Of a DNA stretch of 10,264 nucleotides, positions 1-5,983 are shown piece after piece. The DNA comes from Candidatus Ancillula trichonymphae ImTpAt (lineage in GTDB: Bacteria; Actinomycetota; Actinomycetes; Actinomycetales; Bifidobacteriaceae). The notes below the pieces were generated by a model. The model made no database searches. It was not told the DNA's origin and saw only the letters and a list, made by a program, of their open reading frames with translations. Position numbers and translations under genes: made by a program. Within the stretch, counting starts at the first letter, position 1. Every line of letters starts with the position of its first letter. The DNA is taken from positions 1 to 10,264 of the forward strand of contig AXYY01000111.1 in the NCBI GenBank assembly GCA_000485475.1, read 5' to 3'.

Positions 1-1402
1 CCGCAGAATGCACAACAACAGCGCCCAGATTTATTGAGCAGATTACGAAAACTATTCAAAATGCCTTCGAAATTGGCAAGTTATCAAAGCCTTTTCGCCC
101 ATAGTTGGGATCCACTGCCTGCAAATATTCAGCTAAAAATCGATAGTATTGGACAAATTGACGAGCCAGAAAAGCAAAAATAACAACAACTGGAATTACC
201 ACAGGAGAACATCTTGATAACCGGTGCTGCTAGTGCTGGTAAAACAAATGCACTTGAAGTTATCGCAATGACCAGAAAATTGCAGAATCTGGAGAAAAAC
301 GCCATCAACATCCACATTATCAACTGCTCACGCCACACTTCAACACGGAAACAACAGCAGTTGCAGACATCATAGACTTCACGGATAAAGAGCGCATTTG
401 GCGACTTCTCAAAGATTTGCCGCACAATACAGCAAGAAAGTGCATAATAATCGATGGCATTGACATCTTCAGGGAGGAGTATGACACAACTGGCAACTGG
501 CAGACTATGCAACTACTTCAAAGCGCGCTGATGAATTCAAATGCGTATAATGTGCAGGTTGTTGCGTCGCAGAGCCGCCCGAACGGCATTAACAACACAC
601 TTCAAAGCTACTTCTTGAGACGCATTTGCCTAAAACTTGCAGGAGAAACAGACTACGCATATTTAGGAGTTTCGAAGAATCTCTTCAGCGCGGAGTCACC
701 AGCTGGTCGTACATATTTTGAAGGACATGAAATTCAACTTTGCGAATGCATCAAATATTTCACCAAGCGTCGCCAAACTACTTGAGCAGTTGCATAAACC
801 AGAAGAAGTTCCATGTCTTCCAACTAAAATCTCACTACCGAACGCGCAGTTTAAGGGCGGAAAAGCTGATGGCAATAAGAAGCTCAAACTTGGTGTTGAC
901 TTCGAGGACTTGCAGGAAGTGTGCATAAAACTAGATGAATTTTTGGATTCAAGCAATGTAATTTTACTAGTTGGCAAAAGGCAAAGCGGACTTACGATAC
1001 TTGTTAATTCAATGTCTACACAGTGCGAGTTGCTGATAAAAACTGAAGTGGAAGTTATCGACATCAAGTCAGATGTTGTAGATTCCGAGATCCGCGAAAT
1101 TTCTGCGGCAATTGAAAACTGCAAGAAGTTGAAAAAGTTGATGCTGATAACAACGGCTTTTGAGGTGCTGCAATCGAACTGGAGTTTGTCAAGCGAACTG
1201 AAGAAGATTAAAACTACTGTATTTTTGGGCACAACTGCGGATGAAGCGTCCAGTTTCACAGAGCACTAGGATTGAATTCCCCAAGATCGTTAACGCGAAC
1301 TTGTGTGCGGGGCGTGGCTGGCTCATCTACGAGAGTACTGTGCAGTTTGTGCAATTCTACATTCCAACAGGCGCACAAACAGCACAATTACCGAACAAGT
1401 AG
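1..1402 (+). pseudogene. Decayed FtsK/EccC-like tandem ATPase (3' part)
   Basis: This is the remnant of a multi-domain FtsK/SpoIIIE ATPase of the EccC/EssC kind, the motor of type VII-like secretion in actinobacteria; its 5' part lies outside the window. Frame 1 reads IDEPEKQK, an in-frame TAA at 181-183, then a Walker A motif GAASAGKT (223-246). The reading must then move to frame 3 near 330-372. There it shows a Walker B-like stretch CIIIDGIDIF (about 441-470) and the domain end SPAGRTYFEGHEIQL (about 696-740). It returns to frame 1 near 740-780 for a second ATPase domain (LGVDFEDL, then degenerate Walker A GKRQSGLT without the lysine). It shifts to frame 2 near 1265 for the domain end CAGRGWLIYE, stopping at TAG 1400-1402. 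One nonsense codon and three frameshifts in 1.4 kb make it a pseudogene, barring sequencing error. Family membership is from motif pattern; the exact subfamily is less sure. Confidence 0.8.
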
Positions 1403-1500
1403 CGACAACGGATCAGCGCAATTACCACGCGAGCAAAGTGAGCACTGTTTTGTGCGAGCACCTTTTTCAACTGAGCACCTCGCATGATTGCGCACCTCGA

Positions 1501-2796
1501 TTACTGCAGCGGCAACACCCACTGCCCGATTAGTTCATCAATTCGTCCGCCAAACCCCTGCTTAAATGCAAGTACGCCGTATTCAGGTGCTCCCAGTGCG
1601 AAATTCGGTCCAACTCCGTAGAAATTGAAAACCTCAAGCCCTCTACTGTACGCATTTTCCAGTTGTCCAGACACCAGGAAGTATACCGCCTTCAAGTCCA
1701 TATATTCAGCCAGTGAACCGCCGAACAAGTAAACCATTTCACGGTTCGCACACACGAATAAACCGGCACACACTGGAAGAGTTTCGCAATTTAAGAACTC
1801 ACGGCTGTATTTTTTTTGTCTTTTTTCGACCGCTTTCAGTTGATTTTCTAGTTCCTTTTTTGCGCCTACTTTTCTGGAGTTACCGTTCAATTTTCTGATT
1901 TGATTTATCAACTGTTCTTTTCTTGTGCTCAAATGTGCATGAAGTTTTGCAAAATCTGCTTCGACGACCAGAAACTGCGCAGATTTCAAATCTTCACCGC
2001 TGTTTTTTCGGGCAAATACATCGTAGAACGCCTCATAATATTCCAGACCTCGCGAAGCAAACCCTTGTCTTTGTCCAGTTGCTTCGAGAATCTTGCTGAA
2101 AACTACGAGTTCAGTTTTTTCAAGCGCGCGCACACTCAGGCAGTTGTTTTGTGCGGCGCGGATTTCTGCACGTGTTTTTGCAGCATATGAACTGAAGAGC
2201 TCCTGAACTGATGCATATTCCTGCAGGTCCTTTTTATAGTGAAATGCGGGCGAAATGGGCGCAGTTTCGTAAAAGCCCAGCGTCTTCATGAACTCCTTGC
2301 TTACTTCTCCACTGCTAACGAACTTGCCGCACAAGTCAAGATGACGTACAACCATGTTCGGATTACACCACAACTTCGAGGCGCCCATACTTGCTGCAAC
2401 CTCTTTCAAGTTCCGCACAAGAAAGTGCCACACCTCTTTTCGTGTGGCGACGCCTTGATCCGCATTGTGTAAGTCCTGATTCACTAGAGGACCCCCGTAG
2501 ACTTCGGCTTTTTGGTGATAAATGTTGAACTTTGCCAAAACTGCTTTTGCCCAATTATCCAGCCGTAACTTCCTCAGAATGCCAAAAAGCGGACTTGATG
2601 ATTTTCTAATTGTCATGCACGCTGCGGCCAGTAGTTCATTTTCTCCAGAATTTTTAACGCCATAATAATGCACCTCAAACCCTAGCAATTTCCGCAGATT
2701 TCCCATTTTGGTAGATTGGCAAAAACCACCGCCAGCAAACGATCTGGCGCATGCATCAAACTCTTTTTCCAGTAGTTCACAGAATTCTAAACCCAC
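1501..2796 (-). CDS. FemABX-family peptidoglycan aminoacyl-tRNA-dependent ligase
   Basis: The 431-residue protein matches the FemA/FemX/MurM architecture. These cytoplasmic enzymes transfer an amino acid from aminoacyl-tRNA to the stem peptide of lipid-linked peptidoglycan precursor to build the interpeptide bridge. Two GNAT-like lobes are interrupted by a highly charged helical arm at about residues 280-335, as in FemA. The C-terminus carries the family signature: NFYGVG at about 391-396, then YGVLAFKQGFGG (406-417) and ELIGQWVLPL at the end. The start is GTG at 2796-2794, with GAGG four bases upstream. It begins only 25 bases after the stop of the exonuclease-ligase gene, so it is probably the last gene of that operon. 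Which amino acid it adds cannot be told from sequence. No convincing terminator follows it before the converging pseudogene; the 98 bases at 1403-1500 show only short imperfect repeats. Confidence 0.85.
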   Translation of the reverse strand: MGLEFCELLEKEFDACARSFAGGGFCQSTKMGNLRKLLGFEVHYYGVKNSGENELLAAACMTIRKSSSPLFGILRKLRLDNWAKAVLAKFNIYHQKAEVYGGPLVNQDLHNADQGVATRKEVWHFLVRNLKEVAASMGASKLWCNPNMVVRHLDLCGKFVSSGEVSKEFMKTLGFYETAPISPAFHYKKDLQEYASVQELFSSYAAKTRAEIRAAQNNCLSVRALEKTELVVFSKILEATGQRQGFASRGLEYYEAFYDVFARKNSGEDLKSAQFLVVEADFAKLHAHLSTRKEQLINQIRKLNGNSRKVGAKKELENQLKAVEKRQKKYSREFLNCETLPVCAGLFVCANREMVYLFGGSLAEYMDLKAVYFLVSGQLENAYSRGLEVFNFYGVGPNFALGAPEYGVLAFKQGFGGRIDELIGQWVLPLQ

Positions 2797-2821
2797 TACA
2801 CCTCAATTCTCCACTCCTCAG

Positions 2822-4903
2822 TTACTTTTTAATTCCGTAGATTTTCAGGAACTCATCTGGTGCAACTATTTTAACACCAAGTGCTTTTGCTTTCTTGACT
2901 TTGCTGGTAGTGGAATTTTTATCAGCAACTAACAAAGTTGTCTTCGCAGAAACCGTTGAAGATGTGTCACCGCCTAGTTCCTCAATCCTGTCAAATGCTT
3001 CCTCGCGCGTCATATTGGGCAGACCCCCAGAAACAACAACTGTATGACCAGTCAGCGCGCCATTACTCCCAATACTTACCGAATTCTTGAGTGCTTTAAC
3101 TCCGTGCGACGCCAGTTTTTCAACAACTGCACGCTTTTTTCCGAACTGTTCAAGAAATACAACCGCCTTGGTTTCGCTAATTAGTGGAACTTGAATCAAC
3201 TCATCGTAGGTCGCAGATAAAATGGCATCAATGCTGCCAAAATGCCGCACCAGATTCTTCGCGACCTCCAACCCTAGTAGACGAATGTTGAGACTTGCCA
3301 AAATCTTGTGCAGTGGAGCATTCTTCGCGCGCACAATTCCGCGCATTATAGTTCTTGCAGTTTTCGCGCCTAAATACAGGTTCATGTTAATATCTTGTTC
3401 ACCAAAAAGATTCGCATTCTTCTTGTACGCTTTTGTTTCAGTATTTCTTTTTCCTACAACCAAACCAGCCAACGCATCTTCAGTAAGCGCAAAAATGTCA
3501 CCTATATCCCGCACAACTCCAGAGTTTATCAAATCCGCAAGCGTTTCAGTTGAAAGTGCGTCGATATTCAGGAACTTGCGTGAAACTGCAACCTCAAGAG
3601 CAGAGTGCACGCGCGAGGTGCAGTCATCATTCGGGCACCTCCAGAGCAGGGTGTCTTTGTTGATCGGAGTCTCGCACATCGGACAAACACTCGGAGGAAC
3701 GTAGGCGCTAGTAGTTGTAGAATTTGAAACAACTGTGCTCACATACGGAATAACATCATTTGCCCGGACAACTTTTACCACAGAACCGATCCGCACACCT
3801 TTTTCCTTCAGCCAGACTGCGTTATGAAGTGTTGCGTACTGGATTTTCACACCGTCTAGTTCAATTGGCTCAAATTTTGCACGAAACGACAACCTACCAG
3901 TTCTTCCAACACTCACCTCGATGCTTTTCACAGTAGTTAATGCACTAACTGGTGGATATTTGAACGCAATCTGCGATGACGGATGATGCGCTGTGAACCC
4001 CATCAACTTCGAAATTCTTGCATCATCAACGCACTTGATAACTACTCCGTCCGTTGGCAGCGACAACTTATTCTCTTCTCGTAGTTTACCAAAGCGTTTA
4101 AGTTTTTCTTGTACTTTTGCATAACTACTCGCATAAACTGACTCACCGAATTCTCTTTGTGTTGCAGTAATGACATTCTTGAAACCGAACTTTTCAGATT
4201 CTTCAAGTTTTATATTAACCTCTTCTGCGAAAATGTATGCCAAAAATGTCATGCGGGACTTCGGTTCAATTTCTAGCAGTAATCTGGCAACTTGTGCATC
4301 AAAAATATCCTGTTCAGAAAGTGACGGTGGACGAAAGTTCTCACTACTGGGTAACCCCATCGGCTTCAATTTGCCAAACTCCTGTATTTTTAGGCAAAGT
4401 TTTGCGCACAATCCAGCATCGTAAAACGCACTGTGCCCCTTAATTTCATATTCACTAGGCGTCGTCGAGTTGTAGAAAAAACTAAGAGTTGCAAGCTTGT
4501 AGTTCTCAACTTCATCGCGAATCAATCGGCGCGCGTTCATATAAGTGTCCCAAAATGGCGGGTAGTCGTCAATGTCAAAGTGCTTGTTCAGCGAATACAA
4601 ACAGCGGCGGTCAAATGTGGCATTATGTGCGACAAAATCCATGCCGCGAGCAAATTCTTCAAGTTCCTTATACACCAGCGGCCAACTGCGCCCGCATTTT
4701 AGAGCCTCCTTATGAATTTCAACAACATTTGCGCAATTCGGGAAGTAATTGGTGTACTCGCTGTATTCATCTTCTGGCAGAATCAGCGACTCGTAGTTAT
4801 CAACTAGTTCGCCATTCTCGACGCGCACTGCGCCAACCTGCACGGCCGAACGGGGGTCCTTGTTGGCAGTTTCAAAGTCAATGGCAACAAAACTATCTAG
4901 CAC
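2822..4903 (-). CDS. ligA: DEDDh exonuclease fused to C-terminal half of NAD+ DNA ligase
   Basis: This 693-residue protein joins two modules (numbering from GTG 4903). Residues 1 to about 175 are a DnaQ-like 3'-5' exonuclease with all five acidic/histidine positions of the DEDDh class: D9 and E11 in AIDFET, D98 in VAHNATFD, H157 and D162 in HSAFYDA. From about residue 215 it resumes LigA in mid-adenylation domain: MTFLAY, motif IV DGVVIK (286-291) and motif V IAFKYP (312-317). It then has the OB fold with VGRTG (about 333) and ATLHN, a four-cysteine zinc finger (C407, C410, C423, C428), a helix-hairpin-helix region (about 430-600) and a C-terminal BRCT domain (about 613-690). The part that binds NAD+ and carries the catalytic lysine is in the preceding gene, so this half alone cannot be adenylated. 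The GTG at 4903 is preferred over the GTG at 4909 because AGGAGG lies five bases before it. It may also act as a free exonuclease. Confidence 0.85.
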   Translation of the reverse strand: MLDSFVAIDFETANKDPRSAVQVGAVRVENGELVDNYESLILPEDEYSEYTNYFPNCANVVEIHKEALKCGRSWPLVYKELEEFARGMDFVAHNATFDRRCLYSLNKHFDIDDYPPFWDTYMNARRLIRDEVENYKLATLSFFYNSTTPSEYEIKGHSAFYDAGLCAKLCLKIQEFGKLKPMGLPSSENFRPPSLSEQDIFDAQVARLLLEIEPKSRMTFLAYIFAEEVNIKLEESEKFGFKNVITATQREFGESVYASSYAKVQEKLKRFGKLREENKLSLPTDGVVIKCVDDARISKLMGFTAHHPSSQIAFKYPPVSALTTVKSIEVSVGRTGRLSFRAKFEPIELDGVKIQYATLHNAVWLKEKGVRIGSVVKVVRANDVIPYVSTVVSNSTTTSAYVPPSVCPMCETPINKDTLLWRCPNDDCTSRVHSALEVAVSRKFLNIDALSTETLADLINSGVVRDIGDIFALTEDALAGLVVGKRNTETKAYKKNANLFGEQDINMNLYLGAKTARTIMRGIVRAKNAPLHKILASLNIRLLGLEVAKNLVRHFGSIDAILSATYDELIQVPLISETKAVVFLEQFGKKRAVVEKLASHGVKALKNSVSIGSNGALTGHTVVVSGGLPNMTREEAFDRIEELGGDTSSTVSAKTTLLVADKNSTTSKVKKAKALGVKIVAPDEFLKIYGIKK

Positions 4904-5855
4904 CCGCACCTCCTAGCAACTCTTCTGCAAGCCTTACTAGTCTGGTGTAATCTTCCGTCGGCTGCACGCGCCCATCCTCAACCTTTTTCCTCAACAACTG
5001 AATTTTCTTGTAGACATTTTGCACATCTTGATTCAACTGACCTGCAGTCGCATTTCGAGCAGTTTTCAGACGAACAGAATCCTCGTTTATCAACTTTACT
5101 TGACGCACTTTTTCTTGCTCAGTACGCATCATGTTCGTTTTCTTCTTCTGCTCGTTGAGCTTTTCGCGTACATTATTTATGAACGAAGCACAAGCCCACC
5201 GTTGTTCATTTATAAACGCGAACTGTTCCTTTGTCATGAATATCTCGCCTCTCAAACTAATAGTTGCATTACTGAGCTCCCCCTTCAACTTCAGCGGAAG
5301 TCCATCAATAGTTCTAATTTCGGCTCGCATAAACTCAATTATCCATGAAATATCTTGTCCATAATGTCCATCACCTCGAGTTATCAACTGCTTAAGCTCA
5401 CCATTTTCGTACCGTGCTTCAATTGCTAAACCGTCCAACTTGGCCTGCAGAACCCACCCCAGCTCATCAGCACCGAACTGTCTAGTTTTGTCGAGGAACT
5501 CAGTGACTTCATCATATGTGCTAGTTTTCTGCAAAGACAACATCGGTATTTTGTGCATCACGCGGCCATTTGGAGCGAAGTTATCCACATCCGCAGAAAG
5601 TCCACTCGAAACCTTATGCAGCAACCCCTCGAGCTTCTTCGAATATTCAGCATCAAGTTCTATTCTATGATCTTCGGATAACTGTCGTAAATACTCTAGT
5701 TTGTCGTCATATTCATCATCGGAAAACTCACTACCTTTCCAGCCGTGGTAGTAGTCATAACTCGCACGCACGAGATCGTCGATTAGAGCCACCAGTTCAT
5801 CGTATTTCACTTCCTCATCAAGAATTTTAGTACTTCTACTACCCCAAGTTATCAT
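4893..5855 (-). CDS. ligA: NAD+-dependent DNA ligase, N-terminal half
   Basis: The 320-residue product contains the first half of LigA, which seals DNA nicks using NAD+. Domain Ia has the NAD+-binding Tyr pair and SDDEYD (Y35-Y36, 45-50). The adenylation domain follows with HKIPMLSL, motif I AKLDG with catalytic K139, TRGDG, motif III LRGE (201-204) and RNATAGQL (267-274). It then ends; motifs IV and V, OB fold, zinc finger, HhH and BRCT are encoded by the next gene. A roughly 40-residue Lys/Glu-rich helical insert separates the usual Phe-x-Asn from RNATAG (about 227-266), and a charged helical tail of about 45 residues closes the protein. The start is taken as ATG 5855 because an extended -10 box at 5873-5865 leaves almost no leader; the in-frame GTG at 5879 lies upstream of that box. 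The protein is shorter than normal LigA (about 670 residues) but undamaged in frame. Confidence 0.88.
   Translation of the reverse strand: MITWGSRSTKILDEEVKYDELVALIDDLVRASYDYYHGWKGSEFSDDEYDDKLEYLRQLSEDHRIELDAEYSKKLEGLLHKVSSGLSADVDNFAPNGRVMHKIPMLSLQKTSTYDEVTEFLDKTRQFGADELGWVLQAKLDGLAIEARYENGELKQLITRGDGHYGQDISWIIEFMRAEIRTIDGLPLKLKGELSNATISLRGEIFMTKEQFAFINEQRWACASFINNVREKLNEQKKKTNMMRTEQEKVRQVKLINEDSVRLKTARNATAGQLNQDVQNVYKKIQLLRKKVEDGRVQPTEDYTRLVRLAEELLGGAGAR
4909..4914 (-). promoter_or_regulatory. Ribosome binding site of the exonuclease-ligase gene
   Basis: AGGAGG on the minus strand is followed by TGCGG and then GTG at 4903-4901. It lies within the last codons of the upstream ligase half, whose TAG is at 4895-4893, so the two genes overlap by 11 bases. 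This layout favours terminating ribosomes re-entering on the second gene and giving matched amounts of the two halves. Confidence 0.8.
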
Positions 5856-5864
5856 CCACGGTTT

Positions 5865-5873
5865 ATTATACCA
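5865..5873 (-). promoter_or_regulatory. Extended -10 promoter of the ligase operon (near-leaderless)
   Basis: TGGTATAAT on the minus strand is a perfect extended -10 element. The predicted transcription start is about 5858-5855, at or up to three bases before ATG 5855, giving a leaderless or almost leaderless mRNA of a kind common in actinobacteria. The -35 region (about TCAAAA at 5893-5888) is poor and falls inside the tandem repeat at 5883-5898. Confidence 0.6.
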
Positions 5874-5882
5874 CAGCACCTA

Positions 5883-5898
5883 TGACATTTTGACATTT
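5883..5898 (+). repeat. Tandem 8-bp repeat TGACATTT x2 in divergent promoter region
   Basis: Two exact adjacent copies of TGACATTT lie where the -35 region of the ligase promoter would be. They could be a binding site for a regulator reading one helical face, but this is inference from position only. Confidence 0.55.
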
Positions 5899-5906
5899 TG
5901 AAGAAA

Positions 5907-5929
5907 AGTAGTAGACTTGAAAAACTACT
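5907..5929 (+). repeat. Inverted repeat AGTAGT-N11-ACTACT around the fusA -35
   Basis: AGTAGT at 5907-5912 and its exact reverse complement ACTACT at 5924-5929 flank the proposed fusA -35 hexamer. The spacing of centres (17 bp) is plausible for a dimeric regulator, though six-base arms may arise by chance. Confidence 0.4.
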
Positions 5930-5945
5930 CGCTTTATGCTATGCT
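5917..5945 (+). promoter_or_regulatory. Probable fusA promoter
   Basis: TTGAAA (5917-5922), a 17-bp spacer and TATGCT (5940-5945) preceded by TG at 5937-5938 form a good sigma-70-type promoter with extended -10. The predicted start near 5952 gives a leader of about 32 bases before the fusA ATG. A second TATGCT at 5935-5940 and a TATAGA at 5945-5950 are overlapping alternatives for the -10. Confidence 0.6.
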
Positions 5946-5956
5946 ATAGAGCATAG
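5939..5956 (+). promoter_or_regulatory. Perfect palindrome over fusA -10/start: operator candidate
   Basis: CTATGCT-ATAG-AGCATAG is a perfect 7-bp inverted repeat with a 4-base centre. It covers the -10 box and predicted transcription start of fusA, where a bound protein would block RNA polymerase. It lacks a following U-tract, so it is not a terminator. Confidence 0.5.
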
Positions 5957-5983
5957 TTAAGTATTTAAAGTAAAGGATGGATA

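Noticed and set aside
696..1259. 187-codon open frame on the minus strand
   Set aside because: It is antisense to the recognisable ATPase remnant, is Ser/Phe-rich as expected of a shadow frame, and shows no family motif.
1403..1500. Possible terminator between the converging ATPase remnant and FemX-like gene
   Set aside because: Only 4-bp stems (for example CGCA-TGAT-TGCG) and a T-run not attached to a stable hairpin.
3546..3562. Exact 17-base match with 9176-9192 (TCAGTTGAAAGTGCGTC)
   Set aside because: On the minus strand both copies encode DALST followed by Glu or Asp, in the ligase HhH region and in the solute-binding protein respectively. Flanks differ completely, so this is a coincidence of similar peptides and codon choice, not a repeat element.
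4893..4914. RF2-style programmed +1 frameshift joining the two ligase halves
   Set aside because: The downstream frame is +1 and an SD-like AGGAGG precedes the stop, as in prfB. But it lies about 10 bases before the would-be slip codon instead of about 3, and AGA before TAG is a poor slip site. Initiation at GTG 4903 explains the signal better, though low-level frameshifting is not excluded.
5856..5879. Upstream GTG 5879 as the start of the ligase N-terminal half
   Set aside because: It precedes the extended -10 box, has no Shine-Dalgarno sequence, and the extra eight residues match nothing in LigA.
5890..5895. Consensus TTGACA on the plus strand
   Set aside because: No acceptable -10 lies 15-19 bases downstream; it results from the TGACATTT tandem repeat.
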